Assembly: GCA_964459305.1 (NCBI GenBank)
Contig: CAYWNA010000212.1
Span: 1-23,266, forward strand
DNA from: CAYWNA01 sp964459305
Lineage (GTDB): Bacteria > Planctomycetota > Planctomycetia > Pirellulales > Pirellulaceae
DNA length: 23,266 nt
Direction of reading: 5' to 3'
Shown here: positions 15,583-23,266 of the stretch, piece after piece
How the letters are laid out: each line of letters starts with the position of its first letter
Position numbering within the stretch: position 1 is the stretch's first letter
The notes under the pieces: model-generated
The model's input: only the letters and a program-made list of their open reading frames with translations
Databases searched by the model: none
What the model was told of the DNA's origin: nothing
Program-made: the position numbers and the translations under genes

Positions 15583-17121
15583 ATGAAGATGAACGACTAT
15601 TGGGTTCACTGGATGTCCGTCATCGGTTGCGTTTTGGGGTTGATGTGGCCTGCGGGGGCGCCGGCCGCCGAAGAACGCGATCCGATCAAGCGGTACCGAG
15701 TGATCTTCAATTGCGACGGCCACGCCGTGGCCAAGGATTCCAACGGCGAGTTGGATCAGTGGGTCGAGAACTTGTTTGGACCACTGGAGAAGAGCCACGT
15801 CGACGCCCTGTTCTGGTGCGACGGGGCGGGCGGGAACACGGCCAACTATGAAAGCGAAGTCCTCGAAGCAACCGGAAAGCGCATCGGCAAGCCGCGGCCG
15901 TGGATCAAGAGACTGCTGGACGAAGGGCACGACCCTCCGAAGGTCGTTGTGCGCGAAGCGAAAAAACGCGGGCTGGACGTCTTCTATTCGTTCCGCATCA
16001 ACGACATCCACGATTCGTTCACGCCGGACGAACTGCCCACGTTCAAGGTCGAGCATCCTGAATGGCAGATCGGCGAGAAGAAGTATGGCAAAGTGAGCTG
16101 TTTCCCGACCGCCCTGAACTTCACTGTGCGGGAAGTGCGCGAGCTGAAATTCCGGGTGATTGAAGAGATCTTCCAGAAGTACGACTTCGATGGGTTGGAA
16201 ATCGACTGGATGCGAGGCCTTCCGTATTTCCTGCCGGGCAAAGAACCGGAAAACGCGCATCTGCTCACGGAACTGCTTCAGCGAGTCCGCGAGCATCTGA
16301 ACGAACGGGGCCAACAGCGAGGGCGGCCCATCCGGCTGGCCGTTCGCGTCGGCGAGAATTTGGAGGCATGTCGGCTGGACGGCTTAGACGTCCCGGCCTG
16401 GATCGACAAGGGATTGATCGACTACCTGATCCTCAGCAGCGGCGTGATCGATATCGATGTCGAGGAATTCAAGAGACTCGCCGCACCGAAAGATGTGCTG
16501 GTTTATTCCTGCCTGTACGGCTGGCCGAGCAAGTATCGGCCGAGTGCTGAACTTCACGCCGCTCTGGCCCTGAACTACTGGCACCAAGGGGCGGACGGCA
16601 TCTATCTGTTCAACTGGTTTCCCCACACACAGAACAACAGCCAAGGCACTGGAGCCTACATGAGCGGGATGCTCAAACAGATCGGCGATTCCAACACGCT
16701 GCGGGCCAATCAAAGGCACTTGCTGTTCCCAGCGGAGCGTGGACGGCCTTGGCATTATCGCGACTACCCTCACAATTTCATGCACAGCGTCTTGCCGGAA
16801 GCCCTGTCTACCGAGAAACACGTGGAAGTGCCAATTCGCGTGGGCGCGGATTTGCGACAACTCTCCTTGAAGGCTTCCCTGACCGTGCGATGTGTGATCG
16901 ATGACCTCCAGCCAAAGGACGTCGTTGAGCTGACGCTCAACGGCAAACCGGTCAAGGGACTGGAGCTGGCGGAACCTGGCGTATTGACTGCCTCTTTGAA
17001 GGCGGAGTACGTTGTGCAAGGTACAAATATGGTGGCGCTGAAGCTGGCAACCGCGTCGCCGAAGTCCCGTGCTCCGCGTGTGGTCAAAGCACTCGAGCTG
17101 AAGGTTGTCTCTCCGGACTGA
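15583..17121 (+). CDS. Secreted TIM-barrel glycosidase-like protein, paralogue 2
   Basis: 512 residues from the ATG at 15583, preferred over the in-frame ATG at 15517 because AGAGGAGA lies just upstream and the signal peptide (MKMNDYWVHWM to APAAEE) then begins correctly. Barrel motifs: YRVIFNCDG, FRINDIHDSF (RINDIHD at 138-144), YDFDGLEIDWMR (DGLEID at 203-208), RGRPIRLAVRV and ADGIYLFNWFPH. The C-terminal beta-rich domain contains DVVELTLNGKPVKGL. It is much closer to paralogue 3 (20971-22497) than to paralogue 1. Shared stretches such as FQKYDFDGLEID and YGWPSKY suggest a fairly recent duplication. It is the first gene of a tight operon and its stop overlaps the start proposed for the next gene. 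Likely an exported glycoside hydrolase, substrate unknown. Confidence 0.85.
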   Translation: MKMNDYWVHWMSVIGCVLGLMWPAGAPAAEERDPIKRYRVIFNCDGHAVAKDSNGELDQWVENLFGPLEKSHVDALFWCDGAGGNTANYESEVLEATGKRIGKPRPWIKRLLDEGHDPPKVVVREAKKRGLDVFYSFRINDIHDSFTPDELPTFKVEHPEWQIGEKKYGKVSCFPTALNFTVREVRELKFRVIEEIFQKYDFDGLEIDWMRGLPYFLPGKEPENAHLLTELLQRVREHLNERGQQRGRPIRLAVRVGENLEACRLDGLDVPAWIDKGLIDYLILSSGVIDIDVEEFKRLAAPKDVLVYSCLYGWPSKYRPSAELHAALALNYWHQGADGIYLFNWFPHTQNNSQGTGAYMSGMLKQIGDSNTLRANQRHLLFPAERGRPWHYRDYPHNFMHSVLPEALSTEKHVEVPIRVGADLRQLSLKASLTVRCVIDDLQPKDVVELTLNGKPVKGLELAEPGVLTASLKAEYVVQGTNMVALKLATASPKSRAPRVVKALELKVVSPD

Positions 17122-18443
17122 ATCCTAGCCGAAGGGTGTTTCTGGGTACGACCGCTGCCACGGCGGCGGCTGGCTGGGCTCGGGCCTACGCGGCCGATGC
17201 GGCCCCGAAACCCGGGCCCAATGAAACGATCAACTTGGGCATGATCGGCTGTGGCACGCGTGGTGGGCAATTGTTGGGTCCTTTTTCGAGCATGTTGGGT
17301 GTCCGAATCGCGGCCGTCTGTGACGTCAACTCCAAACGTATGGCCGCGGCGCGGAAGCGGGTAGGTGGCGAAAAGGTCGCCGCCTACCATGACTACCGCA
17401 AGATGATGAAAAACAAAGACATCGACGCGGTGGTCGTGGCCACAAACGGGCATTGGAAGGCGTTGCCGACCATCAGTGCTTGCCAGGCCGGCAAGGACGT
17501 CTATGTCGAAAAGCCGTTGGCCACCTCGATTGGGGAAGGGCGCGTCATGGTCGAGGCCGCCAGGAAATACAGCCGCATCGTGCAGATCGGCACACAGCAG
17601 CACAGCGGCGAGCACTATCGCAAAGCGGTCGAGATTGTCCAATCCGGACGTCTGGGCCGGGTTTCGGAGGTGAAGGTCTGGGACTACGTGAACCACAACC
17701 CGGGCATCGGCTCGCCACCCGACTCCGATCCGCCCAAGGAGCTCGACTGGGACTTCTGGCTCGGCCCCTCGCCCAAGGTGCCTTACAACCGAAACCGGTG
17801 TGCCCAGCACTACTGGTTCTTCGACTACGGTGGCGCGTGGGCGACCGACTGGGCAGTGCACCACTACGACATCGTCAACTGGGCGATGGGCATTTGCACT
17901 CCGACAGCAGCACTGGCGGCCGGCGGACATTTCTGTTTTGGCGAGGACAATGACAATCGGGAGTGGCCCGACACGTTCTCCGGAACACTTGAGTACGGCC
18001 CATGTCCTGCAGCCGACAAGGGATTCGTGTTGCAGTACACGGCACGTGCCGGAAATCAACACAGTCGTCATCCCGAATGCAATGGAAAGTGCTTTTATGG
18101 GACCGATGCCACGCTGTTGGTCCATCGGGGTGGATACACGCTCACTCCCGAGATCCGTCGTACGCACAAAGAACTCAAGGCGGAAACAGTCGATCTCAAA
18201 TCCTTTGACGCCACCAACGAGCATGCTGCCGCTTTCATCCGCAGCATGCGCGATCGCACGCAGCCTGAGACCGACGCCGAGACAGGCCACTACGCCTCCA
18301 TTCCCGGCCACCTGATGAACATTGCCTGGAAGGTCGGGCGGAAGGTCCAATGGGACAATGAACTGGAACAGATCGTCGGCGACGACGAAGCCAATGCCCT
18401 GGTGACGAAGAAGTACCGCTCGCCGTGGAAGCTCGAACTATGA
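17118..18443 (+). CDS. Tat-exported Gfo/Idh/MocA-family oxidoreductase
   Basis: About 441 residues. The N-terminus reads NPSRRVFLGTTAATAAAG, a Tat signal, and the only in-frame start that includes the twin arginine is a CTG at 17118, overlapping the previous gene's TGA as CTGA. A GTG at 17136 would give 435 residues but cut off the RR. The NAD(P)-binding fold has GMIGCGTRG near 41-49, VCDVNSKRMAAA, and VYVEKPLA with the family's lysine near 132. The second domain carries FDYGGAWATDWAVHHYDIVNWAMG, including the His-x3-Asp-like catalytic area, and CFYGTDATLLVHRGGYTL. Exported members are numerous in planctomycetes and act on sugars or glycosides by transient oxidation. Here it sits between a glycosidase-like gene and a sialidase, supporting a sugar substrate. 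Function is certain at family level only. Confidence 0.85.
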   Translation: MNPSRRVFLGTTAATAAAGWARAYAADAAPKPGPNETINLGMIGCGTRGGQLLGPFSSMLGVRIAAVCDVNSKRMAAARKRVGGEKVAAYHDYRKMMKNKDIDAVVVATNGHWKALPTISACQAGKDVYVEKPLATSIGEGRVMVEAARKYSRIVQIGTQQHSGEHYRKAVEIVQSGRLGRVSEVKVWDYVNHNPGIGSPPDSDPPKELDWDFWLGPSPKVPYNRNRCAQHYWFFDYGGAWATDWAVHHYDIVNWAMGICTPTAALAAGGHFCFGEDNDNREWPDTFSGTLEYGPCPAADKGFVLQYTARAGNQHSRHPECNGKCFYGTDATLLVHRGGYTLTPEIRRTHKELKAETVDLKSFDATNEHAAAFIRSMRDRTQPETDAETGHYASIPGHLMNIAWKVGRKVQWDNELEQIVGDDEANALVTKKYRSPWKLEL

Positions 18444-18469
18444 GACAGTTTCTTCCGAAAGGAAAAGTG

Positions 18470-20974
18470 ATGAGAACTTTCGTAACGGCCTTCGTGATCC
18501 TATTTGCTGTTTCGACGTTTGCGGATGCGAGTGGCCCGCTTGTTCGGAGTTATCCGTTTGAGCCCGGTGTCGGCGGCTACCCGGCTTATCGCATTCCAGC
18601 GCTAGTCACAGCCAACAGCGGAACACTGCTGGCGTTTTTCGAAGCACGCCAGACAGTTACGAGCGATACCCACAATATCGACCTTGCGGTCAGACGCAGC
18701 ACTGACGGCGGCGAGACCTGGGGGCCTATACAGGTCGTCTTCGACAACGGTACCGGCACAGCCGGCTGTCCCGTCCCCATTGTTGACCGTACCACAGGCG
18801 ACATCGTTCTTCTGATGGACACGAATCCATACGAGAGCCTGCCGAGAAGTTCCTGGGTAATGCGCAGCTCTGACGATGGTTTGACATGGTCAACTCCGGT
18901 CGACATTACATCTTCAGTTCGCGACCCACGCTGGGAAGGGTGGACTGGTACAGGACCGGGGCATGGAATACAGTTGAAACGCGGGGCTCATGCCGGCCGG
19001 CTTCTTGCTGCCCAGTGGTATTTTGCGAAATTCCCCCATAAGCCCATATGGGAGGAGACAGGCACGCAGGTCATCTACAGCGACGATGGCGGCCATACAT
19101 GGAATCGCGGCGGCTGTATCTTCCCGAAAGGTGATGAAGGTACTCTAGTTGAATTGACCAATGGGGATATTTGCCTCAATCTTCGAGACTCGATAGGCAA
19201 TGCAGCTCCAGATCCGGTTCGTTTGGTCGCATACAGTTCCGATGGTGGAGAGAGTTTCGGCCCTAGCGAATTAGAGTACGATCTGCCTGCAAGGGTATCC
19301 GCTGGGGCATTATTACGTTACTCAGCAGTCGATCAGGGTGATGATACTAACCGTGTTCTAGTTTCCATACCTACGTTCAGGCCGATACTTGGCGGACCCA
19401 TGACTGTCTTTAGTAGTTTTGACGAAACGAAAAACTGGCCTGACAAAAAGATCATTGATATCCGGGCTGGTTTCTATTCTGACATGACCGTGTTGCCCGA
19501 TGGGCAGATTGGCATATTGTATGAAAACAGAGGCATGTTCTATGCACGCTTCAGTATTGACTGGCTTGACGATCCATCGCGCGTGTTTTGGGGATTTGAC
19601 GAACAGGAGCCAGGCAACAACGCATCGACGGGACGTTACGCCATAAAGGACACCCGCGGCTATGGCCTCGATGGTACGGCAGACAGCGCTTTTGCGTATG
19701 TGCCGGGTTCACCGTCTTACGGCGGGACATCGGCATTACGCTTTGTCGGTGGCGGCGGTGGGGTGCGTTTGACGGACAATGAGCCCCTTGCCACCAGCTA
19801 CAAGAACAACCTGCTCGATTTCGAGTACCTTGAGAACCACGTCCATGCGAGAGATTTCACAGTAGAAGCAGTGGTTCGCAGTACCGCTGGCGGCTCGGGC
19901 GGGGGGGCCATTGTCGCCAAAGATGCCGATCCCAACAGCCCCTCGTGGTGGCTGGGCATAGAGAGCGGCAAGCTGCGGTTTTCGATAACCGACGGCCATG
20001 GCAACCAGCCTGAGGTTGTGAGTAGCGGTACCGTCACCGATGGCAACTGGCATCACGTTGCGGCCGTTCGCGACAGCAAGAACAGTCAGCTTCGTCTCTA
20101 CTGTGACAAGCAGTTGGTTGGAACGGCTGACGATGTCACCACGGTCAATTATGCCATTGACGGGAGTACAGCACGCATCAGTGATGCAACTGGTGAAGCC
20201 ATGCATGACCATAAGGCGGCTGGCATAGTGAACATGTACAAGTCAGTTGCTGCCGCAGCCCGCGGCGCCTCCGAATACTCATTGGAAGCCGATCTTTATG
20301 TGGAGCATGGCGGCGGCGGCAACGCAGGTTCAACGAGCGTCAGCCTTGGATTTGGAACAGAGGCGAATGGTCCCCGCCTGTTCTATTCCAGATGGATGGG
20401 AAGCAAGTTCGACGATAAATGGTATCTTGTTGTTGGCAGCGAGTTCCATCCGTTGGGAGACGCCGGAGAAGGCGCCGACGATGTGGTAAGGGGAACGATT
20501 GCGCTGAACCTGGACGACAACACGGTCAGCGGGACGATTGCCGGCGGTTTCGGTACCATCTCGACAACCCACCCGTATGCACACACGTCCGGAACCAACA
20601 AGGTTTTCGTACTTTCAGACAGACGGTACGGACCGGTGGGGATTGACCTCGACAATATCGTTGTCAAGCAAGACGGTGTTGAAACACATTCCGAGGATTT
20701 CAACGCAGGCTCGGATGCGCAGGACATAAGCGACTCTCCGTTTGGTTGGCGGGACACCTGGTCGAGGGGCCAGGACATGAGAATCACCGATGACACCAAA
20801 CACAACACCTCGGTTCCTAATGATAAGGATGTCGTTGTAGGCAGTTCCAACGCCGGCGGAGAAGACTTCGTTGGCGACATTGATTTTGTGCGAGTCAGTG
20901 CGGGAGCGTTGACGTCAGACGACTTTATTCAAACGACTAGTTCGACAGCCAAACAAAGGAGACTCAACCCATGA
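18470..20974 (+). CDS. GH33 sialidase with C-terminal LamG-type domain
   Basis: 834 residues from the ATG at 18470 (GAAAGGA upstream). An ATG at 18440 overlapping the previous stop is an alternative. Signal peptide 1-20. The six-bladed sialidase domain (about 25-370) has YRIP with Arg41, acid/base Asp66, Asp boxes at 77-84 (STDGGETW), 133-140 (SSDDGLTW), 204-211 (SDDGGHTW) and 256-263 (SSDGGESF), Glu228, Arg239, Arg303 and the nucleophile Tyr335 in GFYSDM. All expected catalytic residues are therefore present. A LamG-like sandwich follows (about 380-565, NWHHVAAVRDSKNSQLRLY). Its expected last strands, GGEDFVGDIDFVRVSAGALT, come only after about 220 extra residues. The enzyme should release sialic or related nonulosonic acids outside the cell. 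The middle of the gene looks more AT-rich than its neighbours, hinting at separate origin. Its last codons (KQRRLNP) run through the next gene's ribosome binding site. Confidence 0.88.
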   Translation: MRTFVTAFVILFAVSTFADASGPLVRSYPFEPGVGGYPAYRIPALVTANSGTLLAFFEARQTVTSDTHNIDLAVRRSTDGGETWGPIQVVFDNGTGTAGCPVPIVDRTTGDIVLLMDTNPYESLPRSSWVMRSSDDGLTWSTPVDITSSVRDPRWEGWTGTGPGHGIQLKRGAHAGRLLAAQWYFAKFPHKPIWEETGTQVIYSDDGGHTWNRGGCIFPKGDEGTLVELTNGDICLNLRDSIGNAAPDPVRLVAYSSDGGESFGPSELEYDLPARVSAGALLRYSAVDQGDDTNRVLVSIPTFRPILGGPMTVFSSFDETKNWPDKKIIDIRAGFYSDMTVLPDGQIGILYENRGMFYARFSIDWLDDPSRVFWGFDEQEPGNNASTGRYAIKDTRGYGLDGTADSAFAYVPGSPSYGGTSALRFVGGGGGVRLTDNEPLATSYKNNLLDFEYLENHVHARDFTVEAVVRSTAGGSGGGAIVAKDADPNSPSWWLGIESGKLRFSITDGHGNQPEVVSSGTVTDGNWHHVAAVRDSKNSQLRLYCDKQLVGTADDVTTVNYAIDGSTARISDATGEAMHDHKAAGIVNMYKSVAAAARGASEYSLEADLYVEHGGGGNAGSTSVSLGFGTEANGPRLFYSRWMGSKFDDKWYLVVGSEFHPLGDAGEGADDVVRGTIALNLDDNTVSGTIAGGFGTISTTHPYAHTSGTNKVFVLSDRRYGPVGIDLDNIVVKQDGVETHSEDFNAGSDAQDISDSPFGWRDTWSRGQDMRITDDTKHNTSVPNDKDVVVGSSNAGGEDFVGDIDFVRVSAGALTSDDFIQTTSSTAKQRRLNP
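20957..20967 (+). promoter_or_regulatory. Ribosome binding site shared with paralogue 2
   Basis: AGGAGACTCAA here and at 15569-15579 is identical, and in both places is followed by three bases and the ATG of a TIM-barrel paralogue. The leader was thus duplicated with the gene. Here it also encodes the end of the sialidase. Confidence 0.7.
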
Positions 20975-22497
20975 CGAGCAGACGGATTCTCTTGACACTA
21001 GCTTTCACCTGCTCGGTCGTATTCGTCTGCGCCACGGCGCGGGCTGACGAGAAGCACGAGCCGCTCAAGCCGTACCGTGTCATCTTCAATTGCGACGGCT
21101 GGTCGGTGTTCGAGGACGCCAAAGGAGATGTCGATCAGTGGGTCAAGAACGTGTTTGCTCCGATAGAAAACACTCAGGTCGATGCCCTGTTCTGGTGCGA
21201 CGGCGGGGGCGGCAACAACGCTCGGTACAAGAGCGACGTGCTTGAACTGGCCGGTACCCTGACCAACGACTTCGATCCGCATCTGATGAAGGTGCTCGAT
21301 GCCGGCCTGGACCCGCCGGAGATCATCGTCCGCGAGGCCCACAAGCGGAAGCTCGACGTTTACTTCTCCTTCCGCATCAACGACACCCACGATGTTCAGC
21401 CGCCTTGCTTCCGGGAATTCCCCACATTCAAGAAAGAGCATCCCGAATGGATGATCGGCGAGGAGCATCCCTACGGCGTGCGGACCGCGCTGAACTTCGC
21501 TGTGCCGGAAGTGCGCGAGTTGAAATTCCGCACCATCGAAGAGATCTTCCAGAAGTACGATTTCGACGGGCTGGAGATCGACTTTTTGCGCAGCCCCACC
21601 TATTTCATTCCAGGAACCGAACCCCAGAATGCTCACTTCTTGACCGAGCTGCTCGAGCGGGTCCGCAGGCATCTGAACCAGCGTGGCCAACAGCGAGGGC
21701 GACCGATTCACCTGGCCGTTCGGGTCGACGAGAGCCTCGAAGCCTGTCGCCTGGACGGCTTCGAGGTGGCCGCCTGGATCGACCGGGGACTGATCGACAT
21801 GGTTATCATGGGCAGCGGAGTGATCGACGTTGAAGTCGAGGACTTCAAGAAGCTGGCTAAGCCCAAGGGGGTCCTGGTCTATCCGTGTCTCTACGGCTGG
21901 CCGAGCAAGTACAGCCCGATTCCCGCCCCGCTGGCGCGAGGTCTGGCGCTGAACTACTGGCATCAGGGGGCCGACGGGATCTACTTGTTCAACTGGTTTC
22001 CCCACTCGGGCACCGAAGCGGGCGGCTCCTATCTGATTCCCTTAATGAAGCAAGTAGGCGATCCGGAGACCCTCCGGGCCGGCCAGCAGAAACTGATGTT
22101 CGTGGCCGACCGGGGACGTCCCATGCGGTTTTACGCGCACAACTGGATGCACTGTGTCTTGCCCGCGGCGCTGCCGACCGACAAGCCCCTGAACGTAGAG
22201 ATCCGCGTGGGGGAGGATTTCCGGAAGGCCCCTCACACTCCGTCGATGACCCTGCGGCTGGCGATCGATAACCTTCAACAGGACGAGCAAGTCGAGGCGA
22301 CGCTCAACGGCAAATCAGTACCCGGACTGAAGCGGTCGGCGGCGAAGCTGCTGACTGCCCCGCTCAAGCCGGATCAGGTCAAACAAGGCCGGAACCAGAT
22401 CGCACTGAAACTGAGAGAGCCTTCCGAGAAATCGGCGAAGCCCCGCACCGTAACGGCCCTGGAAATCGACGTTGCTTCCACGGAGAACGACAGATGA
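20971..22497 (+). CDS. Secreted TIM-barrel glycosidase-like protein, paralogue 3
   Basis: 508 residues with a Sec signal peptide (MTSRRILLTLAFTCSVVFV to ARADE). Barrel motifs: YRVIFNCDGWSVF, FRINDTHD (RINDTHD at 135-141, Thr where the other complete copies have Ile), YDFDGLEIDFLR (DGLEID at 199-204), RGRPIHLAVRVDESLEACRL, YGWPSKY and ADGIYLFNWFPHSG. The C-terminal beta-rich domain (QVEATLNGKSVPGL) matches that of paralogue 2. The ATG overlaps the sialidase stop by four bases (ATGA), with AAAGGAG seven to ten bases upstream. Its own stop overlaps the next gene the same way, so it is translated within one operon. The conserved Glu202 and Asp204 are candidate catalytic residues. Presumed exported glycoside hydrolase, substrate unknown. 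Confidence 0.85.
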   Translation: MTSRRILLTLAFTCSVVFVCATARADEKHEPLKPYRVIFNCDGWSVFEDAKGDVDQWVKNVFAPIENTQVDALFWCDGGGGNNARYKSDVLELAGTLTNDFDPHLMKVLDAGLDPPEIIVREAHKRKLDVYFSFRINDTHDVQPPCFREFPTFKKEHPEWMIGEEHPYGVRTALNFAVPEVRELKFRTIEEIFQKYDFDGLEIDFLRSPTYFIPGTEPQNAHFLTELLERVRRHLNQRGQQRGRPIHLAVRVDESLEACRLDGFEVAAWIDRGLIDMVIMGSGVIDVEVEDFKKLAKPKGVLVYPCLYGWPSKYSPIPAPLARGLALNYWHQGADGIYLFNWFPHSGTEAGGSYLIPLMKQVGDPETLRAGQQKLMFVADRGRPMRFYAHNWMHCVLPAALPTDKPLNVEIRVGEDFRKAPHTPSMTLRLAIDNLQQDEQVEATLNGKSVPGLKRSAAKLLTAPLKPDQVKQGRNQIALKLREPSEKSAKPRTVTALEIDVASTENDR

Positions 22498-23266
22498 ACA
22501 ACCACAAGATTGCTCATCGCAGAGCGTTCCTCAAAACGGTCGCGGTCCTCGGAGGCAGCGCAGCTCTGAGTGGAAGCCGTTGCCGTCCGTTTGTCATTGC
22601 AGTACTCGTTGCTTCCTTGATGTGCTGGACCGATGCGCGAGCCGACGATTCTTCGGCGCCCGAGATCGATTTCAACTGGACTTGGGTCGAGACCCCGTTC
22701 GGCAAGCCGGTCATCGATCGTGGGCCAGCCGGCGACTGGGACCACGCGGCGGTCGACAATCCGTACGTCTACGTGGAAGACGGACGCTACTTCTGTTTCT
22801 TCGAGGCACAGGATACAAAGCGCGCCGGCTGGCATGAGCGGATCGGACTGGCCGTCTCGCGCGATGGCGTAACCTGGACCAAATGTCCGGACAACCCGAT
22901 GCTCGATGTCGGTCCGTCGGGAGCCTGGGATGGCGTCGTTGCCAAACTCCCCGCGGGCGTCATCAAGCGAGCTGACGTGTATTACCTGTTTTACTCAGGC
23001 CGTGACCACACCAGCTTCCGGCAGACCAGGAAGCAAATCGGCGTGGCAACGGCTAAAGACTTGACAGGTCCGTGGCAAAAACACCCTGGCAACCCGGTGT
23101 TGAGCGGGCGCGTCAACCGTTGGGACCGTCACGTCACGACGCTGCCTACAAGGCTCTTCAAACGCGACGGACGGTACCGGCTGCTTTATCGCGGCATGCA
23201 AGGTCTCTACCACGACGGGTGTGATTCCGTGTCATCCGTGGTTTTGCGGCGGATTTGGATGATTTC
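22494..23266 (+). CDS. Secreted GH43/GH32-like beta-propeller protein (partial at right edge)
   Basis: Open from an ATG at 22494, overlapping the previous stop as ATGA, to the window end, 257 codons. The N-terminus has two export signals in a row: a Tat-like one (AHRRAFLKTVAVLGGSAALSG, residues 7-27) and a Sec-like one (RPFVIAVLVASLMCWTDARA, about 31-50). The mature part has propeller-blade repeats typical of the GH43/GH32/GH130 fold: VDNPYVYVEDGRYFCFFEA, IGLAVSRDGVTWTKCPDNPM, VYYLFYSGRD, IGVATAKDLTGPWQKHPGNP and RYRLLYRGMQG. Family assignment within that clan is not possible from this part. The last codons (from about 23214) read HDGCDSVSSVVLRRIWMI, unlike a propeller blade, so the gene may be broken there. 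It ends the operon with the sialidase and paralogues 2 and 3, again suggesting glycan breakdown. Confidence 0.75.
   Translation, partial: MNNHKIAHRRAFLKTVAVLGGSAALSGSRCRPFVIAVLVASLMCWTDARADDSSAPEIDFNWTWVETPFGKPVIDRGPAGDWDHAAVDNPYVYVEDGRYFCFFEAQDTKRAGWHERIGLAVSRDGVTWTKCPDNPMLDVGPSGAWDGVVAKLPAGVIKRADVYYLFYSGRDHTSFRQTRKQIGVATAKDLTGPWQKHPGNPVLSGRVNRWDRHVTTLPTRLFKRDGRYRLLYRGMQGLYHDGCDSVSSVVLRRIWMI

Noticed and set aside
16770..18350. 526-codon minus-strand open frame
   Set aside because: It lies opposite paralogue 2 and the Gfo/Idh/MocA gene, both of which have clear family motifs. It has no recognisable domain, and long antisense frames are expected in GC-rich coding DNA.
20998..22005. 335-codon minus-strand open frame
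   Set aside because: Antisense to paralogue 3. A similar shadow appears opposite paralogue 2 because the genes are duplicates, so its conservation has no meaning of its own.

Overview
The window looks like planctomycete DNA, probably Pirellulales-like. The reasons are moderately high GC, many exported enzymes with Sec or Tat signals, a Gfo/Idh/MocA protein with a Tat motif, a PQQ-type beta-propeller opening with a DWPMWRGP motif, GC-rich intergenic inverted repeats and loosely packed genes. This is judged by eye and no database was searched.

Layout. Positions 1-138 hold the start of a gene on the minus strand that runs off the left edge. A divergent promoter/operator region (139-307) separates it from a two-headed GntR/FCD regulator (308-1174). 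Next come a secreted TIM-barrel glycosidase-like protein (1379-2986) and a broken M24 peptidase-like gene with a tail remnant (3073-3886). Positions 3887-4783 are gene-poor and contain an attC-like hairpin. They are followed by a secreted TPR protein (4784-6904), a relic of an amidohydrolase (7234-7614), a large GH67/GH20-like glycosidase (7770-10382), a two-domain alpha/beta-hydrolase esterase (10597-12495), an intact M24-like protein (12746-13879) and a PQQ-type propeller (14060-15382). A 27-bp perfect inverted repeat closes that block. From 15583 a tightly packed plus-strand operon runs off the right edge: TIM-barrel paralogue 2, Gfo/Idh/MocA oxidoreductase, GH33 sialidase with LamG, TIM-barrel paralogue 3, and a GH43/GH32-like propeller protein.

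How it fits together (inference). The window reads as an exported carbohydrate-degradation locus: sialidase, uronidase-like glycosidase, deacetylating esterase, GH43-like propeller and a sugar oxidoreductase, under a FadR-type regulator of the sort that often senses sugar acids. The most distinctive element is a family of secreted TIM-barrel proteins. There are four copies in 23 kb (three complete, one cut by the window edge), each starting its barrel with a Y/F-N-x-D-G strand. The three complete copies also carry RIND(I/T)HD and DG(I/L)EID. I cannot assign them a substrate. Several genes in the window are decayed or rearranged, so the locus appears to be turning over.
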